NCBI RefSeq assembly: GCF_002975405.1
Contig: NZ_PCPS01000008.1
Coordinates: 1-64,000 of the forward strand
Direction: 5' to 3'
Source of the DNA: Arthrobacter sp. MYb229
GTDB lineage: Bacteria; Actinomycetota; Actinomycetes; Actinomycetales; Micrococcaceae
DNA: 64,000 bases
Below are positions 9,229-17,872 of the stretch, one piece after another. The translations under genes and the position numbers were made by a program. How positions within the stretch are numbered: the stretch's first letter is position 1; the number at the start of each line of letters is the position of its first letter. The notes under the pieces were generated by a model. That model ran no database searches. It worked only from the letters and a program-made list of their open reading frames with translations, and was not told the origin of the DNA.

Positions 9229-10454
9229 GACCGTTCTTCCCTTCCGGCGTCCAGCCATTGTTCGATGTCCGCGGCGTCGGCGTTCAGCAACGGTGGGGCG
9301 CTATGCCTGGTTTTGGTGGTTTCCGCGCTGGTGGCGGGGTCGAAGAAACGCAATGGCGGGCCGGGGAGGCTGATCTTGCCCAGCACCTCATGCTCGACCT
9401 CGACGATGAGCCCCTGGGATTTGACCTGTTCCCATTCGTAGACTTCCTCGATGCTCCGCACCTTGCCCGAGGGGATGCCGGCCGAGTCGAGCAGGGCCAG
9501 AAGTTCGGTTGCCCCGTAGCCGGAGAAGGCCTGCTCGATGAGCGGGTTCAGCTGCGACCGGTGCTCCACGCGGGCGGCATTGCTGGCGAAGCGGGCATCG
9601 TCGGGTGCCAGGCCGAAGGTCGCCGCGAATTTCTGCCAGAGTTTTTCGCTGCCGACGCTGATCTGCACCTTGCCTCCGTTGCAGGGGTAGAGGCCATAGG
9701 GGGCGATGGACGGGTGGTGGTTGCCGATGGCGTGGGGGTTCTGGCCGGCTACGGTGGCCCGGGTTCCTTGGAATGCGTGCACCCCAACGATCGAGGCGAG
9801 CAGCGAGGTGCGCACCACCTGTCCGCGTCCGGTCTGCTCGCGTTCCAGCAGTGCCGCCAGGGCGCCAAAGGCGCCGTACATCCCGGAGAGCAGATCCGCG
9901 ATGGGCACCCCGACCTTCTGCGGATCCTCGGGGCCGGAACCGGTAATCGACATCAGCCCGGCCTCGCCCTGCAGGATCTGGTCGTAGCCGCTGCGGTGGG
10001 CCTCGGGCCCGTCGTGGCCGAAGCCGGTGATGGACATGATCACCAGCCGCGGATTGAGCTCGTGCAGCACCGCGGTGCTGAATCCGAGCCGCTCCAGCAC
10101 CCCGGTGCGGAAGTTCTCCATCAGCACGTCGGCGTGCTTGATCAGCTCAACGAGCTTTTCCTTGTCCGCCGCGGCTTTCAGGTTCAGCGACAGCGACTGC
10201 TTATTGCGGTTGCAGGAGAGGAAATAGGTGGCTTGCGGGTTGTCCTCCGGTCCGGCAAAGGGCGGACCCCAGCCTCGGGTGTCGTCCCCGGTTTCGACGG
10301 ATTCCACCTTGATCACCTTGGCGCCAAGGTCGCCCATCATCATTCCCGCATGGGGCCCGGCCAGCGCCCGGGTCAGGTCGAGCACCACGTATCCGTTTAA
10401 GGGACCGGCGGTGGTTGACTGCATTTTCTCGGCAACGGCCGTCGTAGAGCTCAA
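9225..10454 (-). CDS. CaiB/BaiF family CoA-transferase
   Basis: A ~409-residue class III CoA-transferase. GYVVLDLTRALAGPHAGMMMGDLGAKVIKVE at the N-terminus (seen in parts), the RTGVLERLGF block and the catalytic-region Asp in GYDQILQGEAGLMSITG are hallmarks. It moves CoA from one acyl-CoA to an organic acid. TTG at 10454 is chosen because AGGAGG (10464-10459) lies just 4 bp upstream; an ATG 39 bp further in has no ribosome site. It sits between the dicarboxylate carrier and the carboxyltransferase, so the acid substrate is probably the one imported by the carrier. Confidence 0.9.
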   Translation of the reverse strand: MSSTTAVAEKMQSTTAGPLNGYVVLDLTRALAGPHAGMMMGDLGAKVIKVESVETGDDTRGWGPPFAGPEDNPQATYFLSCNRNKQSLSLNLKAAADKEKLVELIKHADVLMENFRTGVLERLGFSTAVLHELNPRLVIMSITGFGHDGPEAHRSGYDQILQGEAGLMSITGSGPEDPQKVGVPIADLLSGMYGAFGALAALLEREQTGRGQVVRTSLLASIVGVHAFQGTRATVAGQNPHAIGNHHPSIAPYGLYPCNGGKVQISVGSEKLWQKFAATFGLAPDDARFASNAARVEHRSQLNPLIEQAFSGYGATELLALLDSAGIPSGKVRSIEEVYEWEQVKSQGLIVEVEHEVLGKISLPGPPLRFFDPATSAETTKTRHSAPPLLNADAADIEQWLDAGREERS

Positions 10455-10496
10455 GGCTCCTCCTAGCAAATCTTGGATTGAATGGGGAGTGCGGGC

Positions 10497-11858
10497 TTAG
10501 AGCCAGCCCGGCAGCACCAGCGTGGCCCAGGCCAGCAGCGGTCCGACGAGGACAACGATGCCGCCGTAGCCGAGGACCTGCTTGTAGAAGCGGTCCTTGT
10601 CCGTGCCTTCCGGCGCATTGGCCAGCACCAGCGCACCGTTGGTGGAGAACGGGGAAACATCCACCACGGTGGAGGCGATGGCCAGCGCGCAGATCAGGCC
10701 GATAGCGCTGATGGATCCGGTGTTGAGGAAGGGGATGGCCAGCGGGATCAGCGCCGCCAGGATGGCGGTGGAGGAGGCGAAGGCCGAAACGAGTGCGCCG
10801 ATGTAGCAGATCAGCAGGCCCGCCAGCAGCGGTGCGCCCAGGGTGGCCACGGCGTTGGAGGCATATTCGATGGTTCCGGCTTCTTGGAGCACACCGACGA
10901 AGGTGAGCATGCCGCAGATGAGCAGCACCGTGGACCAGCTGATCTTGTTGACCGCGCCCTTTTGCCCGGCCGGGTTGACCAGGGCGAGGAAGACCGCGAT
11001 GGTGATGGATACGAATCCGACATCGACCTTGAAGCCCAGGGCGATCACGGCCAGGGCGATCAGCCCGATGATCGTCATGGTCTGTCCGAAACGCTGGCCG
11101 GGCGCCTTGGGCGCTGCGCCGTCTCCGGCCGGATCGCGTGGCCCGTAGGTGCCCGATCCGCTGCCCTTGAAATCGACGTCGGCCCCGCGGGTGCCCACGG
11201 ATACCGACAGGCGTGCCTCCGCGACGCGTTCGGCAATGGCGCCGGCGCGCTGTCCGGCGAGCTTCTTGCCGCCGAGCACCAGGAAGAGCACGACCGCGAT
11301 GACGAGGTTGAATACGAAGCTGGTCAGGAACAATGCGGTGGGGCTGAAGGGGAAGCCGGCTTCTTCGATGAGTCCGTTGACGATGACGCCGTAGACGGCG
11401 ATCGGGGAGAAGCCGCCGGCCTGCGCGCCGTGCACGATGAGCATGCCCATCATCAGCGGGTTGATCTTGTATTTCTGGGCGAAGGTCAGACCGATCGGCG
11501 CGATGATCGCTACCGCCGCCGGGCCCAGGGCGCCGATGGAGGTGATGGCCGCGGTGATGGCGAACATGACCCAGGGGATCAGCGAGATTCGATTGTCGAC
11601 GAGCTTCACCGCCTTGTCCACCAGGACGTCGATGGTGCCGTTATTCTGCGCGATGGCAAACAGATAGGTGACGCCGACCAGGGTCAGGAACAATCCTCCG
11701 GGGAAGTTCGCGAGGATGTCCTTGGCATCCATGCCGAGAAAAACCGTGCCGAGCAGAAATGCTCCGACGAAGGCCAAAGCCCCCATGTTGATCGGGAACA
11801 TCGTGGCAATTATGAACATCACCGCCAGCACGATGATGGAAACAAGCGCGACAGACAT
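10497..11858 (-). CDS. SLC13/MatC-like dicarboxylate carrier
   Basis: A 453-residue membrane protein with ~11-12 hydrophobic spans. The N-terminal part (IIATMFPINMGALAFVGAF, NFPGGLFLTLVGVTYLF, NNGTIDVLVDKAVKL) matches the N-terminal domain of MatC, the malonate carrier of rhizobia, and the C-terminal half is of the ion-transporter superfamily type (CGMLTFVGVLQEAGTIEY, FASSTAILAALIPLA, VVDVSPFSTNGAL). A hydrophilic loop sits at ~210-260. ATG at 11858 has AAGGAA upstream; the longer frame from 11915 is rejected. First gene of the operon leading to the CoA-transferase and carboxyltransferase; divergent from a GntR gene. Confidence 0.85.
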   Translation of the reverse strand: MSVALVSIIVLAVMFIIATMFPINMGALAFVGAFLLGTVFLGMDAKDILANFPGGLFLTLVGVTYLFAIAQNNGTIDVLVDKAVKLVDNRISLIPWVMFAITAAITSIGALGPAAVAIIAPIGLTFAQKYKINPLMMGMLIVHGAQAGGFSPIAVYGVIVNGLIEEAGFPFSPTALFLTSFVFNLVIAVVLFLVLGGKKLAGQRAGAIAERVAEARLSVSVGTRGADVDFKGSGSGTYGPRDPAGDGAAPKAPGQRFGQTMTIIGLIALAVIALGFKVDVGFVSITIAVFLALVNPAGQKGAVNKISWSTVLLICGMLTFVGVLQEAGTIEYASNAVATLGAPLLAGLLICYIGALVSAFASSTAILAALIPLAIPFLNTGSISAIGLICALAIASTVVDVSPFSTNGALVLANAPEGTDKDRFYKQVLGYGGIVVLVGPLLAWATLVLPGWL

Positions 11859-12012
11859 GGGAATTCCTTTTATTGAAGGTTGCGTGGTCGTTGATTTGCC
11901 TGTGATGGGCATCACTGGCTCACTGGCCTAGCCTCCTAGACTCTCGGTGTCTTGTCAAGCGAATTTTCGGTGTAGGTTTGAGCTATAACGCATTCGTGAG
12001 GAAGGAATCAAG
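11859..12012. promoter_or_regulatory. Divergent promoter region of the dicarboxylate cluster
   Basis: 154 bp between divergent start codons of the carrier and its GntR regulator. A small palindrome CTTGTCAAG lies at 11951-11959 and a direct repeat ACTGGC-TC-ACTGGC near 11913-11926. FadR-type regulators often bind short palindromes with a TTG/CAA pattern, so 11951-11959 is a possible operator; this is weak evidence. Confidence 0.35.
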
Positions 12013-12723
12013 GTGGCTGAAGCCAAGAAGCCCAGGCAGTTTGCAAAGGTGCAACGCCCGCGGCTCTATGAGCAACTGATGCAGCAGATCCTGACTTTTG
12101 TGGAAGAAGAGCAGCTCGGCCCCGGCGACCATCTGCCGGCGGAACGCGAATTGGCGGAGCAGCTGGGCGTTTCGCGGGCGACTCTCGCCCAAGCGCTGGT
12201 GGCTTTGGAAGTTCTCGGAGTCATCGATGTGCAGCATGGCACCGGAGCGGTGCTGATGTACCGGCCCAGCGTCGCCACCGTGCTGCGCGATCTGCGGGCG
12301 CACAAAAACCGCTTGCCGGATATCGTCGAGGCGCGCAGCACCTTGGAGGTCAAGCTGGCCGCGCTGGCCGCCGAGCGCCGCACGGAGGCCGACCTGCAGA
12401 AAATTGACCAGGCGCTGGAGGTGATGGCCGCAGAAATCGGCGATGGCGGACGCGGCGCGCGCGGGGATGAGCTGTTCCATGAGGCGATCACGGGAGCGGC
12501 GAAGTCATCAGTGCTGCAGAAGCTGATGACGTTCATCGCCGAGATGGTCCTTGAAACCCGCATCGAATCCCTCGGGCAGCCCGGTCGTCCCGAGCGTTCG
12601 CTGGAGTCCCACCACAAGATCGCCGACGCCATCCGCGCTGGTGATGCCCAAGGCGCCGCCGATGCCATGGGTGAGCATATTGAGATGGTGTCCGATGTGG
12701 CATTGCTGAAGGACGATAACTAG
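12013..12723 (+). CDS. GntR/FadR-family transcriptional regulator
   Basis: A 236-residue regulator. The N-terminal winged helix-turn-helix is seen at ~20-85 (LPAERELAEQLGVSRATLAQAL, then VIDVQHGTGAVL), followed by an all-helical FCD ligand domain from ~95 (ARSTLEVKLAALAAERR, ELFHEAITGAAKSS, SLESHHKIADAIRAGDAQGA) with the His/Asp pattern for metal or acid binding. GTG at 12013 has GGAAGGA upstream. Divergent from the MatC-like carrier, so it most likely represses that operon and responds to its dicarboxylate, as MatR does for malonate genes. Confidence 0.88.
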   Translation: MAEAKKPRQFAKVQRPRLYEQLMQQILTFVEEEQLGPGDHLPAERELAEQLGVSRATLAQALVALEVLGVIDVQHGTGAVLMYRPSVATVLRDLRAHKNRLPDIVEARSTLEVKLAALAAERRTEADLQKIDQALEVMAAEIGDGGRGARGDELFHEAITGAAKSSVLQKLMTFIAEMVLETRIESLGQPGRPERSLESHHKIADAIRAGDAQGAADAMGEHIEMVSDVALLKDDN

Positions 12724-12777
12724 TCGCATCACAGGTGCCTTCGGCCCGTGGGACGGACGTGCCCCGGTGCCTCGGCT

Positions 12778-13674
12778 CTAGTATTCCTGCATGTGCGCGG
12801 CGATCTGCTGAATTAAGGCGCTGACCAGGGCAGGTTGTCGCCGCCTTGGCATCGTGAGGATCTGCGCGGTGCGTTCGGCCAACGCCGGATGGTCGATCGG
12901 GATGAATTTCAGGCCGTGGCTCAGGCCGTCGCGGCGGGCGAAATGGCTCAATAGAGTCACCCCGGCTCCGGAGCGCGCAAACTCCATTGCCGGGTTGATG
13001 TGATCCGTGGTCAGCACGATTTTAGGTGTGAGGCCTGCCATGGACGTGGCTATGTCGAAGAGCTCGCGTTGGGTGATGCCTTTCGCGGGCATGGACATCG
13101 GATAGTCGCATAGCTCGGCCAGCGACACCTCGGTGCGAACCGCCAGGGGATGCCCGGTGCTGACGACGGCATATGCCGGCGCAGGGCAGGAATGCTCGAC
13201 GTTGACGCCGCGCTGCGGCCCCAGCGCAAAAATTGTGGCGAGGTCCGCCGTTCCTTCGATGACTTGCCGGGTGGCCTCCGCGGAGGGCAAGACGCTCAGG
13301 TGAACCGAAACCTCGGGGTGCTCCTTGCAAAAGGCCGACACCGCCCGCGGTGTCAGCGATGCCGCCAGCCCCTCCGAGCTGACCACCTCGATGATCCGCG
13401 ATGCCCCGATGGACAGTTCGCTCAGATCATGGGTCAGCTGCTCGCCCTCGGCCAGCATGCGACGGGTATGCGCCAGCAACAGGACTCCCGCATCCGTCAA
13501 TTCCATTCCACGGGCGTGGCGGCGGAAAACCGCGGACCCGACTTGATGCTCGAGCTGGGTGATCTGGCGGCTAATGGCCGAAGCGGAAACATGCTGGGCT
13601 TCGGCCGCTTCGGAGATGGAGCCGGTGCTGGCCACTTCGTGGAAATAGCGCAGCGCGGTCGGCAACGTTTGCAT
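12778..13674 (-). CDS. LysR-family transcriptional regulator
   Basis: A 298-residue LysR protein. The N-terminal helix-turn-helix is clear (ALRYFHEVASTGSISEAAEA, HVSASAISRQITQLEHQVG, ELTDAGVLLLAHTRRML), followed by a periplasmic-binding-like effector domain from ~90 to the end. ATG at 13674. It is divergent from the M20 peptidase and MHS transporter genes and is the natural candidate to control them. Ligand unknown. Confidence 0.9.
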   Translation of the reverse strand: MQTLPTALRYFHEVASTGSISEAAEAQHVSASAISRQITQLEHQVGSAVFRRHARGMELTDAGVLLLAHTRRMLAEGEQLTHDLSELSIGASRIIEVVSSEGLAASLTPRAVSAFCKEHPEVSVHLSVLPSAEATRQVIEGTADLATIFALGPQRGVNVEHSCPAPAYAVVSTGHPLAVRTEVSLAELCDYPMSMPAKGITQRELFDIATSMAGLTPKIVLTTDHINPAMEFARSGAGVTLLSHFARRDGLSHGLKFIPIDHPALAERTAQILTMPRRRQPALVSALIQQIAAHMQEY

Positions 13675-13801
13675 TCCTGGGAACTCCGCTCGACTAGCAT
13701 TTTGCGTTTAACTCAAACCTCATGCAGGAAACGGCACTGGTGCGCACGTAATTCATCTCCTACTGTGATCTACAGTACCTCACTGGGATAAGGGAGAAAC
13801 C

Positions 13802-15217
13802 ATGCAGAATAGACGAGATTTACTGGCTACTGCGGATCAATATGTCGACTCGGGCCAGCTGTTCGAGGATCTGTCCGAACTAGTTGCCTGCCCTACCGTC
13901 AGCACCGACGCAGCCATGAGAGTTGCAATGAACTCATATCTTGATGAGGTATTGCGCGCCAGGCTGGAGCGCATGGGTTTCACGGTGCAGTTGGATCTCG
14001 ACTGGCAAGGTTCGGGCAATTCCTTCCTTCGCGCGGTGCGCACCGAACACCATCAGCACCCAACGGTGCTCTGCTATGGGCACGCCGATGTGGTTGATGG
14101 CCAAGCCGGCCAGTGGGACGAAGGACGCGAGCCCTTCGTCCTGAGCGCCGAGGGCGACAGATGGTACGGACGCGGAACCGCAGATAACAAGGGCCAGCAT
14201 TTGGTGAACCTCAAGGCACTGGAGATGGTCCTGGCCCAGCGTGGCGCGCTCGGGTTCAACCTCGTCTTCCTCTTCGAAGCCGGCGAGGAAATCGGTTCGC
14301 CGCACCTGCAGGAATACGCCGCCGCCCATCGTGGTCAATTGGCCGCAGACGTGTTCATCGCCTCCGACGGTCCCAGGCTGTCCGCCGAGCGGCCCACGAT
14401 ATTTCTCGGCGCGCGCGGTGGAGCCACCTTCGAACTCAGCGTTCCGCTGCGTCCGGGCGGCTACCATTCGGGCAATTGGGGCGGGCTCTTGCGCAACCCC
14501 GCGACCACCCTCGCAGGTGCCATCGGAGTGCTCGTCGATGGCCATGGGCGCATCCAGGTGCCGGAGTTGCTTCCTAGCCAATTGCCTTCCTCGGTGCGCC
14601 AGTCGCTCGAAATGGTCAAGGTGGGCGGTGGCGCGCAGGATCCTGAACTGGATCCCCATTGGGGCGACACCAGCCTGAGCCCCGCTGAGCGGCTCTATGG
14701 CTGGAATACCTTGGAGGTACTCGCCCTTCGCTCCGCCGATATTTCCCGGCCGGTTAATGCCATTCCCGGCGAAGCGCGCGCGGTATTGCAGCTGCGCTTT
14801 GTGGTTGGCACAGATATGCATGAGCTGGAGGGAGCGATTCGCCGGGCGTTGAACGAGGCCGGGTATCCAATGGTGCAGCTGAAAATGGGCCAGTGCTTCG
14901 CGGCGAGCCGAATCGACCCCGATAACCCATGGGTGCGCTGGGCCAGCGATTCTGTCCAGCAGACCACGGGCATGCCCACCGTGGTGCTGCCGAATATCGG
15001 AGGCTCGCTGCCCAATGAGGTCTTTGAAGCAACTCTGGGCCTGCCGACGTTGTGGATCCCGCACTCCTATCCGGGGTGCCAGCAGCACGGGCCCAATGAG
15101 CACGCCCTGGAATCGGTGCTGCGGCAGGGATTGAAAATGATGTGCGGACTCTTCCATGACCTGGGAACTCGCAATGACCTGCCACGCACGGTGGCGTTGA
15201 CCAATGAGAAGATTTAG
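13802..15217 (+). CDS. M20 family metallopeptidase
   Basis: A 471-residue M20/M25/M40 zinc hydrolase. The metal ligands are in the usual order: His in CYGHADVVDG, Asp in GRGTADNKGQH, the Glu pair in LFEAGEEIGSPH (general base and ligand), Asp in IASDGPR, and His in the C-terminal GPNEHALES. The dimerisation domain spans ~195-315. AGGGAG lies 6-7 bp before ATG 13802. The transporter gene starts only 8 bp after its stop, so the pair probably imports and cleaves one compound (a dipeptide, acyl-amino acid or carbamoyl compound). Substrate not determinable. Confidence 0.88.
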   Translation: MQNRRDLLATADQYVDSGQLFEDLSELVACPTVSTDAAMRVAMNSYLDEVLRARLERMGFTVQLDLDWQGSGNSFLRAVRTEHHQHPTVLCYGHADVVDGQAGQWDEGREPFVLSAEGDRWYGRGTADNKGQHLVNLKALEMVLAQRGALGFNLVFLFEAGEEIGSPHLQEYAAAHRGQLAADVFIASDGPRLSAERPTIFLGARGGATFELSVPLRPGGYHSGNWGGLLRNPATTLAGAIGVLVDGHGRIQVPELLPSQLPSSVRQSLEMVKVGGGAQDPELDPHWGDTSLSPAERLYGWNTLEVLALRSADISRPVNAIPGEARAVLQLRFVVGTDMHELEGAIRRALNEAGYPMVQLKMGQCFAASRIDPDNPWVRWASDSVQQTTGMPTVVLPNIGGSLPNEVFEATLGLPTLWIPHSYPGCQQHGPNEHALESVLRQGLKMMCGLFHDLGTRNDLPRTVALTNEKI

Positions 15218-15225
15218 GACCCAGC

Positions 15226-16578
15226 ATGGAAAATCACCAGCAATCACCAGTTGAGGAACAAGCCGGCCTGCATCAACGGCCGGAGCGTGCCGCCTCCGGC
15301 GCGCCGCAACGCCGCCAGTCAGCAGCCCGCGGGATTGCCGCGGCCACCGTTGGAAATGCGCTGGAATGGTACGACATGTCCATCTACGCGCTGCTGGCCA
15401 TCTATATCGGCCACAATTTCTTCCCCTCGGATAATCCGGCGGTAGAAGTCATCCAGGCCTTTGCGGTCTTCGGCGTCTCCTATCTGATTCGTCCGCTGGG
15501 CGGGCTGGTGCTGGGGTCGTATGCGGACCGCAAGGGGCTGAAAAAGGGGCTGATCCTGACCATCAGGCTCATGGTGCTGGGCACGGCGATCATTGCCCTG
15601 ATGCCGGGCTATGACACGATCGGGATGCTGGCCCCGCTGGGACTCATCGTGGGCCGGCTCGTTCAGGGATTCTCCGCCGGCGGAGAGTTCGGCGCGGCCA
15701 CCTCCTACCTGCTGGCGCAGAACAAGGAGCGCAAGGGATTCCTCGGCAGCTTTCAATTCGCCAGCCAGGGGTTGGGTGCCTTGATGGCCGCGATCACGGT
15801 GGTCGTCTTGACGAGCATTTTCACCACCGAGCAAATGAACGAGTGGGCCTGGCGCATCCCGTTCTTCATCGGCCTGCTGGTGGGACCAGCCGGCTGGTGG
15901 ATACGGCGTCACGTCGACGAAGCACCGTTGCCGGAACGCCCTGCCACCGGCCCGCAGGGCGCAGTGCCCGCGGTGCATGCTCCGGTACGCGAGCTCTTTC
16001 GCTCCAATAAGGTCTCGGTGCTCATGGCCGGCGGCGGGCTCGCCATTTCCACGGCGCTGAACTTTGTGCTGCAGTACATGCCGACCTTCGGCATCAACCA
16101 CCTGGGGATGAGCCCTACGATCTCGTTCTCCTCGCTGATTATTTCCGGGGTCATCCTGACCTTCGCCACCCCGGTGGTCGGGCACCTTTCGGATCGCTTC
16201 GGCAGGCTGCGCATCATGGTTCCGGCGGCGCTGGCGATCATGGTGCTGACTATCCCGTTGTTCCTCTGGCTGATCGCGGGCCAGACCTTCCTGGTGCTCG
16301 CGGTCGTCATGACGATCCTGGGGCTGCTGAAGGCGTTGTATTTCGGTGCGCTGCCCTCGGTGATGGCGGACGTCTTCAGCGATTCCACGCGGGCTACGGG
16401 ACTTTCGTTCAGCTATAACGCGGCGGTGGCGGTATTCGGCGGATTCACCCCGATGATTTGCGCTTTCCTCATCGAGGCCACCGGGCAGCCGATCGCACCA
16501 GGTTATTACCTGGCGGTGCTGTCCATCGTCAGCATCGTGGCGCTGGGCTCGGCATTCCGTTTCCGGGCGGTGCGGTAG
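15226..16578 (+). CDS. MHS-type major facilitator (metabolite:H+ symporter)
   Basis: A 450-residue, 12-span major facilitator of the metabolite:H+ symporter group. AATVGNALEWYDMSIYALLA in the first span, then RPLGGLVLGSYADRKG and GRLVQGFSAGGEFGAATSYL, are the group's signatures (as in citrate, shikimate and proline/betaine symporters). The second-half loop HLSDRFGRLRIMV carries the MFS motif. A ~45-residue hydrophilic N-terminus precedes the first span. Co-transcribed with the M20 peptidase. Substrate unknown. Confidence 0.88.
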   Translation: MENHQQSPVEEQAGLHQRPERAASGAPQRRQSAARGIAAATVGNALEWYDMSIYALLAIYIGHNFFPSDNPAVEVIQAFAVFGVSYLIRPLGGLVLGSYADRKGLKKGLILTIRLMVLGTAIIALMPGYDTIGMLAPLGLIVGRLVQGFSAGGEFGAATSYLLAQNKERKGFLGSFQFASQGLGALMAAITVVVLTSIFTTEQMNEWAWRIPFFIGLLVGPAGWWIRRHVDEAPLPERPATGPQGAVPAVHAPVRELFRSNKVSVLMAGGGLAISTALNFVLQYMPTFGINHLGMSPTISFSSLIISGVILTFATPVVGHLSDRFGRLRIMVPAALAIMVLTIPLFLWLIAGQTFLVLAVVMTILGLLKALYFGALPSVMADVFSDSTRATGLSFSYNAAVAVFGGFTPMICAFLIEATGQPIAPGYYLAVLSIVSIVALGSAFRFRAVR

Positions 16579-16635
16579 GGCGGGTGGCGCACGAACCCCT
16601 GTGTGGCGCCCCGGCAGCCTGAAGGGGAATGAGGG

Positions 16636-16730
16636 GCAACGGCAAAACCCCGGGGCGCCAGCGAATCTAATCGCTAGCGCCCCGGGGTTTTCACGTAGTA
16701 GCTCAGGGAAGCTACGTCGGTGGGTTCCTA
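16636..16730. repeat. Dispersed intergenic hairpin repeat, copy 2
   Basis: Near copy of 7635-7730. Both copies share the hairpin core, the flank CACGnAGTAGCnCAGG and the tail GGTnCCTA, and both lie between convergent genes. Here the tail ends exactly at the hpaD stop codon. The small second stem GTAGC/GCTAC (16697-16714) is kept in copy 1 with a T-G wobble in place of T-A. Confidence 0.75.
16644..16691. terminator. Bidirectional rho-independent terminator
   Basis: Hairpin with arms AAAACCCCGGGGCGC and GCGCCCCGGGGTTTT and an inner AGCGA/TCGCT stem, between the convergent MHS transporter and hpaD. A-run and T-run on the two sides allow action in both directions. Confidence 0.8.
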
Positions 16731-17837
16731 GACCTGGTTTCCGAGCTTGAAGCCCTTGGAAGCCTGGCCGCGGTAGGTGCCGGTCTCGTCCTTCTCGCGG
16801 GTGTAGGAGAAGCCGTCGGCGCCGACGGTCACCGCCATTTCCGAATTATCGGTGCGCTCGATGATTTCCTGCACGTTGCCGTCCAGGTCCAGCACCTTCG
16901 AGGCTTCGGTGTACCACGATGGAACTACTGGGTTGCCCCACCAGTCGCGGCGCTGGTTGTCGTGCACATCCCAGGTGATGACCGGGTTGTCCGGGTCGCC
17001 GGTGTAGTAATCCTGGGTGTAGATCTCGATGCGGTGGTCATCTGGATCCAGGATGTAGAGGTAGAACGCGTTGGACACACCGTGGCGGCCCGGGCCGCGC
17101 TCGATGCGGTCCGAGATGCGCAGCGCGCCCATCTTGTCGCAGATCTGGATGATGTTGTGCTTCTCGTGGGTGGAGAAGGCCACGTGGTGCAGGCGCGGGC
17201 CGTTGCCGCCGGTCAGCGCGGTGTCGTGCACGGTGCCCTTGCGGTGCATCCAGGCGGCGTAGGTGGTGCCTTCTTCGTCCTGGATGTCCTCGGTGACGCG
17301 GAAGCCCAGGTCTTCGAGGTACTTGCGGCCGCGCGGCACATCCGGGGTGACCTGGTTGAAGTGGTCCAGGCGGACCAGCTCGCCGGCGGAGTACAGGTCA
17401 TAGCGCATGTGCAGGCGCTCGACGTGCTCGGTCTCGAAGAAGAACTCGTACGGGAAGCCCAGCGGATCCTCGACGCGCACGGCATCGCCGATGCCGCGCA
17501 CGAAGCCTTCGCTGCGGCGCTCGGTGCGGCAGCCCAATTCCTTGTAGTACGCCTCGGCGGCGTCGACCTCGGCGGTGGAACGCACACGGAAGGCCATGGC
17601 CTTCAGCGCGGCCACCGGGCCGAGGGTCAGCACCAGGTTGTGGTGGATGAACTCCTCGAAGGAACGCAGGTAGATCTGCGTGTCGTCCTCGTAGGACACG
17701 TGCAGGCCGAGCACGTCCACGTAGAACTTGCGCGAGGCGGCCAGGTCGGTGACGACCAGTTCGGCGTAGGCGCAGCGCAGGATGTCCGGCGCTGGAACCG
17801 AGGGGGTGGCGATGGGGTTGGAAATCTCTTTGCTCAT
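16728..17837 (-). CDS. hpaD: Homoprotocatechuate (3,4-dihydroxyphenylacetate) 2,3-dioxygenase
   Basis: A 369-residue extradiol ring-cleavage dioxygenase of the vicinal-oxygen-chelate type, like the Brevibacterium/Arthrobacter enzyme of ~365 residues. The metal ligands are in place at H159 (RLDHFNQ), H218 (RLHHVAF) and E271 (HRIEIYTQD), and the catalytic His (H204, TVHDTAL) and Tyr (Y261, YLYILDPD) are also kept, each four residues later than in the Brevibacterium enzyme. ATG at 17837 has AAGGAG 6 bp upstream. It opens homoprotocatechuate to 5-carboxymethyl-2-hydroxymuconate semialdehyde, the substrate of the gene just upstream. Confidence 0.95.
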   Translation of the reverse strand: MSKEISNPIATPSVPAPDILRCAYAELVVTDLAASRKFYVDVLGLHVSYEDDTQIYLRSFEEFIHHNLVLTLGPVAALKAMAFRVRSTAEVDAAEAYYKELGCRTERRSEGFVRGIGDAVRVEDPLGFPYEFFFETEHVERLHMRYDLYSAGELVRLDHFNQVTPDVPRGRKYLEDLGFRVTEDIQDEEGTTYAAWMHRKGTVHDTALTGGNGPRLHHVAFSTHEKHNIIQICDKMGALRISDRIERGPGRHGVSNAFYLYILDPDDHRIEIYTQDYYTGDPDNPVITWDVHDNQRRDWWGNPVVPSWYTEASKVLDLDGNVQEIIERTDNSEMAVTVGADGFSYTREKDETGTYRGQASKGFKLGNQV

Positions 17838-17872
17838 TGTGTTGCTCCTTTGCGAATGGGCAGGGTAAGTAA

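Noticed and set aside
10482-11876. 464-codon plus-strand frame
   Set aside because: Antisense shadow of the dicarboxylate carrier, with Gly/Asp/Gln-rich noise.
7635-16730. The two hairpin repeats as ends of one transposon
   Set aside because: They are in the same orientation at gene 3' ends, and no transposase or target duplication was seen between or beside them.
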